Shown piece by piece: positions 22,712 through 34,382 of a stretch of DNA of 64,000 bases; position 1 is the first letter of the stretch, and each line of letters starts with the position of its first letter. Under the pieces are notes generated by a model, which saw only the letters and a list, made by a program, of their open reading frames with translations, was not told where the DNA came from and did no database searches. A program made the translations under genes and the position numbers. This DNA comes from Chiua virens (taxonomy: Eukaryota; Basidiomycota; Agaricomycetes; Boletales; Boletaceae), in NCBI GenBank assembly GCA_019787685.1, contig JAHNUO010000002.1, positions 868,001 through 932,000 on the forward strand, read 5' to 3'.

Positions 22712-23054
22712 ATGTCCAAAGCCTCACAACCAGAACTGAAAAAGGTCCGTTTGTCTGCACGTATAACTCGATACTGGTTTAACGACTCCGATAGTTCATG
22801 GACAAGAAATTGTTCGTTCATCTGCAGGGTGGTCGTAAAGTCAGCGGTACCTTGCGCGGCTACGATCTGTTCCTCAACCTTGTGATCGATGATGCCCTCG
22901 AAGAGACTACTCCTGCACAAAAGCATCCAATTGGCACTGTAGTGGGTTCAATCTTTCTTTATCGCTCGCTATTTTAGATTCCGAATCATCATTATCTCAG
23001 GTAATTCGCGGCAATAGCGTAACTTCTATGGAAATCTTGGAGGCAACTCGATAA
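22712..23054 (+). CDS. SMX2: Small nuclear ribonucleoprotein G (SmG)
   Basis: Three exons encode about 75 residues: MSKASQPELKK, then FMDKKLFVHLQGGRKVSGTL with RGYDLFLNLVIDDALEE, and VIRGNSVTSMEILEATR before the stop at 23052-23054. The Sm1 motif (LQGGRKVSGTLRGYD-LNLV) and Sm2 motif (VIRGNSV) are complete, and length fits. SmG is part of the seven-membered Sm ring on spliceosomal snRNAs. The first donor is GTCCGT, one of several unusual donors in this window. The gene lies divergent from the RG-rich protein. Confidence 0.96.
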
Positions 23055-23714
23055 GAGAATCAATCATGGTGGTACGCTGCCTTGAAAAATTGGTGAGCTT
23101 GTCATCTAAACGTGGAGAGTGGTGAAGAATGTACGAGTTGACGCTAATGTTATTTCTGCTCCGTAGCCTAGCAGGCGAGTCGTACCTCTGACAATGATGT
23201 GTAACGGCTGTCTGTAATCTTACACAATCTGTCATCATATGTGTGTTGAACAAACGGCTTCACGGCCTTCCCGTACCTACCGTGTTTCTACATCACGATT
23301 GCTGAATCCGCAATGTAGCATCATTTTTCAGTTTTCAATTACAACTTTCGTGAGCATTGCAATCACCAAAACAAGATACGTATGTACATAGGGTTAGGGT
23401 TAGAACAGAAAAAGGGCATAAAAAAGACGGCCTGCCCAGCCAGAGTGGCCATGGCAGGACAGGAAAATATTGAGACAGTGCATGAGCCGAAGCCCATACA
23501 AGCCGCAATTACCCTCTGTATGGACAGGGTCGCCGTGCTATGGAAGGTCCCAACGGCCCGCACACCCAGTTACATGAAGGAGTACGCGCCATCAAGGTAA
23601 GTATGAGGTTTTCTTCTTGTCTGCCCTTTGCTTATATATCTTTTACAATTGCGCACGGACCAAGAGGATGTCTTACTATTTCGGGACAATGGGGGTTTAC
23701 TCACAACACCGAGT
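23055..23714. other. 660-bp gap upstream of the thiol methyltransferase
   Basis: Short plus-strand frames (for example 23382-23600) show no domain and no splice that would extend the methyltransferase usefully. A two-unit telomere-like motif (GGGTTAGGGTTAG, about 23391-23403) is present. An upstream start or 5' UTR exon for the next gene could lie here. Confidence 0.4.
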
Positions 23715-24680
23715 ATGGTCATGGGCATATCAGAAGCTAACAAAGAACTCGTTCGCATCGTAAAAGAGAATCCAACGACTGGTTGGGATGACGCATGGTT
23801 GGTCGCACCCCGTATATTAGATAAGAACCATGAGATTGATGAAATGACCGCATTTTTCTCTTTCACAGGAAAGTTGGGATGACGCCTTGGGATACGGGGG
23901 ACGTCCAGCCTCCCCTCCGTGACCTGATTCTATCAAACGAAATTGATCTTCCTAAGGTTGGCCGAGCTTTCATCCCGGGATGTGGAAGGGTGGGCCATGT
24001 GAAGTCCAAATGATTGAGTCCAGTATTCATGCCAAGCAGGGCTACGATGCAACCTTCATCGCATCTCATCTGGGACTCGACGTGTTGGGGATTGATCTGT
24101 CGCCAACAGCAGTGCAGGCCGCGCGCGAGTGAGGCACAAACGGCCAAGTAGGACCATCATGTTGTGCTAATGGTCTCCAGTCACTTTGACAGAAACTCTT
24201 CTGCGAACTCGGTCGCTCAAGTCACTTTTGAGGTCGCAGATTTCTTTGACTTTTCGGTCCCTAACGATCAGCAGTTTGACCTGATCTACGACTACACGTG
24301 AATATTTTGATCCATGTTTATGCTGTTGTGTAGTGATCAATCTTGTCAGGTTTTTCGTTGCTCTTCCACCGGTTCTCAGAAGTGGTTGGGGCAAGCAGAT
24401 TTCTGTGTTGCTGAAGCCCGGTGGTTATCTCCTCATACTTGTATTCCCCCTCAATCTACCCGTCGACGAGGAGGGTCCGCCGTTCTTCGTCAAACCTGAA
24501 CACTACGATGATATCCTTGGAGACGGCTGGGCGAAAGTCCTCGATAAAGTCCCGGAAAACTCAATCCCACGGCATGTGGGCCGGGAGAGGCTAGTTGTCT
24601 ACAAAAGCTGTAATCCTCCGTTTCCCGCGCTCGAAAGAACTATAGTTAGGGATCGTGTGTTATGCAAGGGGTATATCTAG
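23715..24680 (+). CDS. Thiol (thiopurine-type) S-methyltransferase
   Basis: Five exons join into a Rossmann-fold SAM-dependent methyltransferase of the TPMT family. Landmarks are TTGWDDAW joined by splicing to KVGMTPWDTGDVQPPLRDL, the SAM-binding motif AFIPGCGRQGYDATFIA, LDVLGIDLSPTAVQAARD, FEVADFFDF, FDLIYDYTFFVALPP and LLKPGGYLLILVFPL. The family's N-terminal W-x-x-x-x-TPWD motif, which closes over the substrate, is present. Fungal members methylate bisulfide and other small thiols. The start is chosen at 23715 because it opens the frame just before the conserved region (MVMGISEANKELVRIV). An in-frame GTG/ATG further upstream cannot be excluded. The C-terminal 20 residues (from CNPPFPALERT) are not family-specific. 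Confidence 0.9.
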
Positions 24681-24836
24681 GGAAAATATCGGTGTATGGT
24701 TGTATTGCGAGGTCCTTGTAGGTCCCGACGGTCACGTGTCTTTTTTTTTTGACAAGGGTCTTGCCTATGCAACTTAGCCCAAGCATGTTTGTAGTTCTTT
24801 AGCAAGCCTTTTTCAAGACGTCTTCATGCATATACT

Positions 24837-26790
24837 ATGCAGAGGTCCTTAACGAACCTCCGAACCGCGACCAAGTCCCGACGACCTCTTCTGCATCGAT
24901 GCCTCCTCCACGGTACCGCAACCGCACGAGCTGCAACCCTTGTGGAACCCAAACTTATTGCCGAGTCGGGCATTGCTCACGACACTGTTCGCGATCGTAA
25001 GCTTATTCTCTCAGGACCGCATTGTCGCAGGATGACACCGACGCTTCGACTGTTTGGGCGAGATACATTGACTTTACGAGCGCGCTGGACTTTAGCAGTC
25101 TTCCTCTCGAGATTCACCAGAAGGTTCTACGAAAATGCGTCCCTCACCCTTCTTTTCTCCGCCCGTTCACTGCTAGGCGTATGCAAGGTCCTGCATCCCC
25201 TCGCGCGCCACATTTGTATGAAGCCAGGTTGAAGGCCGTCATGCGTAACATTCGTTCCGTAACCCCAAAGCCCTCGTTGGAAGACTACAATTACGTTCTG
25301 GAACAGTTCGCTGCCGTTGGCCATTTTTATGGCTCCGTGAATGTATATAAGGAACTTAGCCACGCCGTCAAGCTCCAACCTGACACCCGGACGTTTCTTC
25401 TTTGTCTCCAATCTATAGCTCATCGACTCACCCTTCCTATGTATAAATCTCGGAGGACAGGAATCCAGTCCGACTGCGCAGCCTTCTGCAAAACGTTGTT
25501 GAACGACATGAGTTCCTTCAATATGCATTCCACATCAGTCGTCCTGGACCTCGCGATGCGTATTTCGAAGGAAACTGCGGACCAGGATACCTTTTCGCAG
25601 CTTCTGAAAATGGTCTACGGCGTTGACTTGGATTTCCCCGATCATTTACCAGTACAATGGGACCATGTTAAGGCCAGCATTCCACAGTTACCCAACTTTC
25701 AACCTTTCTCTACTGCCGCACTCAACACGACCATTGACATGATCGGGCGGTCAGGCAACGTTTCCAAGCTCGTTCAAGCTTTCGAAGTCCTCACGCAACC
25801 TCTCCCTCCGCAAGCTAGTCAACACTATTCTCTGGAGTTTGACGATGAAGATGATTTCGGCATCGTCAACCCTGCTTCTACTCAACCTCACCATACACCA
25901 CATGCGAAAGTAAATTCGACCTCTTACCATCTTCTGCTCAAACACTTGTCGCGTGCCAATCACTCAACGTTGGCACGACACTACCTCTTCCAAGCATTCC
26001 GGCTTGACCGAGTTGTAGACCGAGTTGTGCGGACGCAGATCTATCACGCACCTTACAAAACGCCGGCTCCTCAGTTCGCTATCAACAGGCACATGCTTTG
26101 TCAGTGTTTGGAACTGCGAAAAGGAATAAGGATATGCAGTTGATGCGATTTGTGGGGTACATCGCGCGCCAGACGTATAGGAGGAAGAGGAACGACATCG
26201 CGTTTTACAGCCAGCTACGGGAGCTGCAGCTGCAGGGCCGACAACCTCTGGCACCAGACCATGATCCATCTCGTCCAAGTTCGCCAGTCTTCCCCAGAGA
26301 AACGCTTGCCGATGTACCTTCATCTTCTTCCCATACTGCGGTAGTTATCAATCCCGATTCCACGCCACTCCTAGAACGGTCGCCTCTTGCCAAATATTTT
26401 GACGTATCCGTTCATCTGACCATCCTTCGAAAAGATTTTGAAGATATTGCCGACTTCTATATTCAAGAATTCCTCCCAGCTTTAGCTCGTAAGACCCAGC
26501 GGGTCAAGGAACGGCTTGGACGCCGTGTATGGAATGAGAAGAACCTGTATCTGCGCACAGAACGTGGTCGATCCATTATCTCACGTGAAGATTGGTCGGA
26601 AACGGTCAACTTTCATATGGCGGTCGATGGTGAGGGTGTGTCTGGGAAGAAGGATTCGGGAATGGTGCAGCCAGGGCAATTGGCAGCTGCGAGAGGACTG
26701 GCGACCACAAGTTGCATGGTCGCACGACCATTAGTTCCCCCAATAGGCTTCTGTGGGTTGAGTTCTCTCGTATATGATGGCCTTATCTGA
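24837..26790 (+). CDS. Mitochondrial helical-repeat (PPR-like) protein, function unknown
   Basis: The ATG at 24837 starts MQRSLTNLRTATKSRRPLLH, a strong mitochondrial presequence. A 44-nt intron with a GTTCGC donor (24987-25030) joins AESGIAHDT to DDTDASTVWARYIDF. The body is all-helical with repeat-like blocks such as PSLEDYNYVLEQFAAVGHFY, PDTRTFLLCLQSIAHRL and TSYHLLLKHLSRANHSTLA, the spacing expected of degenerate PPR repeats found in fungal mitochondrial RNA factors. The C-terminal half, in a frame one base away, continues with SVFGTAKRNKDMQLMRFVGY and a basic YRRKRND segment. The shift falls at about 26096-26101, where one T in a T run appears to be missing. RNA binding is an inference. 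Confidence 0.75.
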
Positions 26791-27000
26791 TGCATTTATT
26801 AGTTGATCCTTCATGTCATGAAAGTTGAATCTGGGTTCGGGGTAATTTGGATATACATTGCAGACCCATGTGCCATATACCAGGACGAACGAGCTTCAGA
26901 GTTTGAGCTGGTCAATAACAACAGATGTAAACTTTTCGGTGTTTCTATGATACATCCATCTGCTGTCCGGTTTTTTTTTCGTAGAGAGGGAGTCAACAAA

Positions 27001-28829
27001 TTACACCAGCTTTTCATGTTCAGTGCGACGATCGTTGACAACGTTTTCCATCGCCTTCAGCCATACGCTGATGTTTGATTGGTGAATCCCCTTGGATGAA
27101 AGCCCACTTGGAGATGTTGATACGCTTGAGGTACTGACACCTGCGCCGATGCACCGTGCTAGAGCAAGCACGGGAAGACGCCGCAGGGCACGGCCTGAGA
27201 GCCCTTGTTCCTATACCCCACAAAGTTGATTACCAGCTTCCACACGAAAAATGAAGCGAACACACCCAACACTTGGCGGCAAGCGCAAGGAGTGTCTTGC
27301 CGATTTTATCCTTCTGACTGTGGTATACATCGATGCTCTCCCCGGAAGAACCGGTCCACCCATGCTTTTCTGTCATCAACACGTCTGCTAGTGGGGGAAC
27401 AGACTATAAGCAGTCAGATCAGCGAATGTCCGCTGGTCCGTGCATGCACGCTTGACTAACCACTTCCTCTACAATGCCCTTGAGGATGAATTCGCAGAGT
27501 GAACTTCGCAAAATCTCGTAAACTGCCTCGCGGGGAGGTTTGTCGACATATTGGATAATATCTGCCCTGTCGACGAATGCAGAATCTGTTGAGTCGTGAG
27601 AGGGCAAGTAACGGTTCATGATGAAGGGAAATACCTATTGCCTTGACAAGATTGCTGGTTGACATCACCAAAACATTTTTTCTGTGTCTTAGTTTATCGA
27701 GTTGAGTCAAAAGTGCATTTACTACCTGAATTAACCCGGATGAGGACGAAAAAATCTGGCCTTGGTGGACACTCACCCGTAGACCATCAGACGGTTCAGT
27801 TCCTGCCATGGCTCCCGCTCTGGCAGCTGTTAGAGACTCGACTTCATCTAGTGGAAGAGATGAGTCTCCGCATATATGCTGTCGATATACCATTGAAAAG
27901 TCACGGACCGATAAGGACAACGACGAAACAATCCTCGTCTTCCACCATTTCCATGATGCTGCCGAACAGCCGTTGGACCAGTTTTCCCGACTCGGAAAAC
28001 CATCGAGAAAATAATGAGTGAGAGTTGATCTCCAAGAGACGTGCATGAGTATAACTAACAGTTGTATCGGAAATTAGCGGACGTAGAGCGAGGTTTAAAA
28101 GTAGGTATACCGGTGGGATAGCCGGATTGAAAGTTTCTGAGCCAACGCTCGACAAAGAGAGGTTTTCCCTGTACCGGGCGGTCCATGCAGAAGCACCACC
28201 CGATTCCAGGAAACGAGATTGACTGGATAGCAATCAGTGGCGAGTATCCAGCTAAATGACTATACTGACAGTCCACGTTAGCATCGCTCAGCACGAGAGT
28301 AGCATATATGTAGTCGAGAAGCTTGAGTTTGATGTTATCCGCATAAATCAGACCCTCCCATAGCCCTTCCCAGGACCTGCAGGGCAGTTCGCAAACACTT
28401 GCTGCCAGTACGTCGTCGCCGCTCTCTCCGGGACCGTTAGCGTACTCTTCTATGGTATCATTCTCGGATGGCTGGTAAGTGTGTATCTGAAGCGAGATTT
28501 CGTTCAAGGAGAGGGAACTTGAAGGACAGGATGATTCAGAGACTGCGATGCGCTCGACGGAAGATGCCAGGGTTGGATCAACGTCCCAGCCGTTCAAAAC
28601 TGATGGGAGAGAGATGCGCTCAAAAGAATTTGTGATGAAATCTCGTACGAGGCCTTGTATGATATCCATCCTTCTCCGTGCCTTTGCGGCAATGCGAACC
28701 TCGACTACAGGTGATCCCCGGAGATGAATGGATGATTCAACGACAAGACGTGCAGTACATACCGTGCACAGTCCATACCACGGGTTCGCTGGCTTGACAC
28801 CGATTTGCTGCGGGGATAGTCGCGTCCAT
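27001..28829 (-). CDS. PCH2: Pachytene checkpoint AAA+ ATPase (TRIP13/Pch2)
   Basis: Pch2 remodels HORMA-domain proteins in meiotic and spindle checkpoints. Splicing a 60-nt GTATGT intron gives the start [19 protein letters not shown] and [14 protein letters not shown], which parallels human TRIP13 (start 28829). The N-terminal domain follows with [20 protein letters not shown] and [18 protein letters not shown]. The ATPase has Walker [10 protein letters not shown] in [39 protein letters not shown], Walker [22 protein letters not shown], the sensor region [20 protein letters not shown] and the C-terminal [18 protein letters not shown]. It ends [14 protein letters not shown] at 27001-27003. 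All catalytic motifs are intact. It is divergent from the Rdx gene (97 bp between ATGs). Confidence 0.95.
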
Positions 28830-28926
28830 GTCGTGTCAATGTCGCTGGCCAAACAACGCGTCCACAAACAAGGTAGTGTCACGTGGTCGAAGGGTACTTG
28901 CTTCCTGACAAGTGACGGTACTTGAC

Positions 28927-29490
28927 ATGGCGGATACGTCCCCTGCAGCGTCCTGCCCCACATCAACTACTCAAGATCCTAAGCTCGATCCATCTACGTT
29001 TGTGCCACCAAGTCCACTCCCGCACCCTCGCATCGTTATCGAGTTTTGCGATAGGGTATGCACTACCTACTTGAAACCTCTCGCCTCTAATTAGGTCAAA
29101 CGATCCCTCAGTGTCGTTGGTACGACTACCTGCCAGCCTGACATGATGGCATGATCGAATCTTATTGACAGGCTACATCGAGCTACGTGGGTGTCCACTG
29201 AATTACTTCTGACATTTCCACCTCCCATCCTCAAAGTGGTCTCGGTCGTGCCGTTGAACTCGGAAGATACGGCTGGTCGATTCCGCGTCTGGTTGGAGGT
29301 TGGAGAAGGCGCTCCCATCTTGATATGGGACCGTAAAGTCAATGGTGGCTTCCCAGAACTCAAAGAACTGGTAAGCAAGCGAGGTGAAGATGGCCACATC
29401 GCCGTATTCACCCTTCCACAGAAGCAGCGCATCAGAGACCATGTACAACCCAGCAGGTCGCTGGGACACTCTGATAGAAAGTCTGAATAA
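28927..29490 (+). CDS. Rdx-family (selenoprotein W-like) thioredoxin-fold protein
   Basis: Exons are 28927-29055, an 8-nt exon 29112-29119, 29172 to about 29368, and a last exon to the stop at 29488-29490. The spliced product has RIVIEFCDRCRWLHRATWVS, LKVVSVVPLNSEDTAGRFRV, LIWDRKVNGGFPELKEL and KQRIRDHVQPSRSLGHSD, matching the fungal Rdx/SelW-like family nearly end to end. CDRC is the family's CXXC redox motif, with Cys rather than selenocysteine. The second cysteine, Arg and part of Trp come from the 8-nt exon. The protein is probably a small cytosolic redox factor; the family's exact substrate is not known. The ATG at 28927 is 97 bp from the PCH2 start. Confidence 0.93.
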
Positions 29491-29710
29491 GTAGTCAGTG
29501 TAGATAGCTCGGAACTTGCATTCAACGAAATTAGTTTTGGTTTGCCCACAGTCATATAAGTTGTTGTGAAGTGTCATAAGGCTTCTTCCATTACATGACC
29601 GTGACAACCTGGCCATCGGCGAGGGTAGCATTAAGTCTTTTCTTGAGCTTAGGCTCGTCCCAGTTACTTCTCTGGTTCAACTATATTCACCCACCCTTCT
29701 CTAGACTACC

Positions 29711-32700
29711 ATGAACAACGATCGTTTGGACAAACTTGTGAACCAGTGCAATCGCAATGGTCCGTCCGCTAAGCTTGTTGCTTCCGAGCTTTCATTCACG
29801 CTGCGTTCTAGATGTTGAGCTCAAAATTGATGCTATCACAAAGCTCCAAGCTGAATTCGAGGCTGGCGTGGAGGTAACGCGATACCCTCTGTTCAATGTC
29901 CGTGTTCCTTCATTGAGCTTTCCCAGATCGCGGACCCAGAACCTCTCATTTCCGTTCTCAAAGCATGTCTTCGTATTGCAAACCAACACCTCACGACCGC
30001 GACTCTTTCGGCCATCCCTCCCTTTCTTCCTTTGATTATACATCGCCCCAGTGGCACCCCCAACGCCAACACGCGTCCGTTTTCTTCCTCTTCTTCGACT
30101 TCTTCGTCAACAGGGTCCAGCTACGATGTCTCTGTTCTCCGACACGTCATGAGCTCCTTCTTGCCGGCGCCTGGAGTTTTCGAAAGGCTCGGAGATGCAC
30201 GCGACAGAGCCCGTGACAAAGCGCGTGAGACTCTCGTTATCATCGGCGGATTCGCGTTTCGTTCTTCCCAACCAACATCCAAGTCCGGCCATGGTAAAGG
30301 TCCCGAGCCACCCATTGCAATTTTTGAGCGTTTCTTGAAGGATCATGGACTCTCCAACAAAGTGTGGAGAGTCCGAGAACAGGTGAGAACCGTGTCTTGC
30401 GACACCACAGTCAACTCAGGTCTTTTTGCTAGTCGATTTTGGTACTGGTGAACATCCGTCGGGCTCATCACACGTTCCCCATCCGACCATACCTTTCGCT
30501 TTTGGTGGGCATGTTGGAGGACACAGATGGCAACGTTCGCGCGTGTGCAACCCCTTCAATCATCGAACTTTTCACAGGTCCAGGGGTCACTGATGCCGCC
30601 CGTGCTGATCTAAAAAAGGAGATGGCAAAAAAGGGTGTCAGAAAGGCGATCGTTGATAGCGTCCTAAACAAGCTTATGAGCAGCAGCCGGAGCGCGGGAG
30701 CGAGTACCCCAATGAGTGAAGGGTCAGAGAATGGAGACGCCGGCACGAAGGAGTATATTCCCCCCAGTTTAATGCTGCAAAATCGGCGTCCCACTGCTGG
30801 AGCTTCTTCAGCCGGACCACCGGCTGCTACGCCGATAGTCCGTGCGGTAAGTCACGGACATGTCAAAGAACAGTCAAGACCGGCCAGTAGGGCAGCAATG
30901 GTAGCCTCGCCTCCTTTACCACAAGCTTCAGGCGAGGCTGCTAGTACAGTTGAACCAGCGTTTGTAAGTCGCATCAATCATACTTTATGACGTATATTGA
31001 TTCAAGGATAGATTGCATCAGCTCGGGACCTAGAAAATGAATTTGCAGTAATGCTGAAAGCATTTGAGGTATGCGTGCTGCTAGGTTTCGAGCTCCTCGC
31101 TGAGCGTGTCATTAATCAGGGAAGGGAGACTGAGCATAACTGGGCTGCACGAGAAAGAGGAATACAACTTGTGCGAGGAATGATCAAAGGGGACATCCAC
31201 ACACGATATCCTGATGTTTTCTTCCAATGTCTCAAAGATGGTTTTATCCAGGCTTCATTGAAGACCGTGAGTTCCAGTTTCACGAAGCTGGCCTTCCTCA
31301 TCATATCTTCCTTAGCTTGCAAGTTTGAGAACGACGGTTTCTGCAAATACCTGCTCTATGTATTTGGAGCTGATTACTGCTCTTGGCGCCGGCATCGACC
31401 CGTTTTGTGAAGTTTTGTTCACAAACCTACTCCGCATGGCAGGATTTACAAAGAAGATCATTGTACAACAATCCCAGCAAGCTCTGTCTTCTGTCATACA
31501 ACATGCCTCCGCTCACCCTCGCATCTTCTTACCTCTCTTGTGGAACACTTTACAGGAGAAGACCGTGCAGTCTCGGACATACGTAGTTGGTCATCTCAAG
31601 TTATATATTGAAGTGCATGGTCACCGGTCAAGGTCGTACATTGAATCCGCTGGTGGACTGGAATTACTGGAGAAGTCCGTTAAAAAGGCTCTCGGGGATC
31701 CTAATCCTGCTGTTAGGGAGAGCGCGCGTGGAACTTTCTGGGTGTTCGATGGCGTATGGCATGACAGGGCATCTGTGATCATTGAGGCGTTGGACACAAC
31801 CGCACGAAAGCAGTTGGAAAAGGCGTGCCCGGATCCGAGTGCCATAGCCGATCTTCCACCCACTACGCCGAGCTTGAAAAAAAGCAGCGTTGCGGCTGCA
31901 ATCGCAGCTAGTCGTGCAAAGGCGAAGGCGATTGCAACTGCACCTCCAACTCTTAGACATCAGGCGACGTCAACGTCACGTACTGCCGGAGCAGCTTCAC
32001 CTTCTTCAAGGGGCCCCAGCTCCCCCACTAGTCCAAAGTCTGCTGCTGATAGGGGTTCTCCGACGCCTGCGTCCCGGACTTCGTTGCCCCTTCGCCCTTC
32101 TTTGTCTCCTCCGACCCCTCCTAGGTCTCGGATTCTTTCAAATAACGCGGTGATGCCGCGGTCTGTCAGCACATCGGTGATCTCCCCGTCTCATTCACGC
32201 ACACCTTCCGACTCAACCTCCACGGCTGCCACAGACGTTATCAGACGGCGCACTTCTTCACCGCTTGTCCCTCCTTTGCAATCCCTGGATCTAGCCTCAG
32301 CAACCCGAAAGTCTCCACAGACAATTCTTCCTACTTCGAATAGCGACCCTTCACACGTTCGCTATGTACCTCCATTCCCCGGAAACATTCCTGATAGACA
32401 ATCCATCGTGATGCCCGACTTGGACGACCAAGATTCTTTCCTCCTGGCTACCACTATTCCCGTGCCCGACGACAGTGACTCTGACATGGATGAATCCGCA
32501 AATGCCATGTCATTCTCTACACCGTACAGATTGTATCCACCCGCTTCAACTCACACTTATACACAACCGTCATTCTCGTCATCCTCTGGCCTTTCGACTC
32601 CCAATACCGCTTCGAATGCTCTTTCCGATTCCCCCGGAAGACCTTCCGATCAGGTACCCGTAGAGGATGCACTTCGTGCACGTGCCGAACAGGCACAAAG

Positions 32701-34203
32701 TGTTGCAGAGCGTCTCTTGGAATTAACGGACCCTGAAGCAGAAGACAATGTACACTCCACGATCCCCGGCTCGCTCCTATTAGGGAGTAGCACCAACGGA
32801 ACCCCAAAGCCTCCGCAGGCATCCGCAGTTCCAAAGATCAAGAAGAGTCTAGCACCACCTGTGACACCAGATAGTCGCAATGCTGCCATCTTTCGGCAGG
32901 CAGCCTTGTTCAAGAACAGTCCAATAAATGGCAAGAAACCCTCCGAACCATTGATCAAGCCATTACAGGACCAGAGCCATGAAAATGGATGGTGGTCAAA
33001 ACGAGCTTCTAGTGACTATGGTTTCTGTTTGCTCCTTCCGCAATATTCTAACTGCCTTCCCAGCAATTGAACATGGAACACCACTGAAAGCTGTTGAACC
33101 GAGAAATCGGGTGGAAGAGCTCAATAGATTTTTGTCGGCGCTTGAGGACGGCAATGCTGACGTTCACGTTCTGCAGAAACTGGCGTTGCTGTGTTCGAGT
33201 AATCCCATTCCTGCTGATACTGCCTCTCCATTGAGCCCCCGCCTTGGCCTCCCCTCGGTTCAATCACTATTCGTGCCGATCACGCGCGCACTTCCGCCCA
33301 CCATTCCTGACATGTGGACCAAAGAAAGGAGTTTTGATCGGTTGTTCGATGGGTTGATGAAGTTTCTCGATCCATCCAAAGTGTGTTCAGTTTTACCAAT
33401 CTGATCAAGCCGTCTTGATGACATATATCATTTCTAGGATGTTGAGCAATTGGAATATACCCTGATTGTCGTATGGGAAATTCTAGGAAACCAAGCCGCC
33501 TTTCTCGAAGGCAAAGAAGCAGAGCTTTTCTCTGCGCTGTTCAGAGTGCGGTATTGTAACGCAATCGACGTGAGACCTCCCTCACTGTAATTTCTTCCTG
33601 ATCCCTAACATGATACTAGGTCCTGGAAGCGACCAAGACCATTCGAGATGCACTATGTTCGCGCATAGCACCCGTGTACGGCTTGACGACAATGCATAGC
33701 AGTCTACGCAGTTTCCTCGCCGAGCCTGCGGCAGACGTGGGCGTCAAGGCAGGATCACACGCGTTCGGTTTGATTGCACTTGGAAAGTTCATCTTGAGAC
33801 TTCCTAGCGAAGTGCTCGAAGAGGAGCTACCTCGCTTGAAGCAAACATTCATTGCGGCAAGTATCGTCGGTTAGTTTGTTCCCCCGAGACAGTGCTGAGC
33901 ACTACCGTCGTCTAGGCACTTAATGATACTACAACGCTCGTCATTCGCGAGGCGGCGTATACCGCGATCATTGCTTCTCAATTGGTGTTGCGCGACGAAG
34001 CACACCTGTTCGCACTCCTAGATGGCCTGGACGACAACAAGAAAAATTTGCTCACCTACTATTTTGAAAAACACGGTGCTCGTGAACTCGACTTTTCCTC
34101 GGGCTCTACGGACGCTGTAGGCATGACGAAGCTTGAGTCTCAGATGGGAAGGCTCGACAAGATGATGAATACACCTCAGAAAGGCAGGCAGAGTAGCGGA
34201 TAG
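29711..34203 (+). CDS. CLASP-family microtubule-associated protein (Cls1/Stu1/Peg1 type)
   Basis: A large gene of about 1,300 codons with at least ten introns. The start MNNDRLDKLVNQCNRN is spliced at a GTCCGT donor to DVELKIDAITKLQAEFE and DPEPLISVLKACLRIANQ, a HEAT-type opening. The first TOG domain has FLKDHGLSNKVWRVREQ and RPYLSLLVGMLEDTDGNVRA. A second TOG domain follows (LAERVINQGRETEHNWAARE, GHLKLYIEVHGHRSRSYIES, KALGDPNPAVRESARGTFWV). A Ser/Pro-rich linker of about 350 residues carries basic patches, and the C-terminal helical domain has LEYTLIVVWEILGNQAAFLE and TTLVIREAAYTAIIASQLV. CLASPs stabilise microtubule plus ends and the spindle midzone. Length and order match Peg1/Stu1. It stops at 34201-34203. 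Confidence 0.94.
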
Positions 34204-34382
34204 ACCTGTTGTATTTTCGCTGTCGTTTTCCTTTCGATCGCCAAACCTATCTCTGACGCTCATACCGTTTTCCTGACCACTTTTCCCTGCACATTCGTTT
34301 TGGTATCGTATTACAATCGCAGGCGCGTCCTTTGTAGTGTACTTCACACCCTTTTAAACGCATTCGGTATAAGGCTACATTA

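Noticed and set aside
28926..28929. Overlapping start codons of PCH2 and the Rdx gene in a shared CATG
   Set aside because: A minus-strand ATG at 28928 exists, but its frame stops early. Splicing the GTATGT intron shows that PCH2 starts at 28829 with a TRIP13-like N-terminus, so the starts are 97 bp apart.
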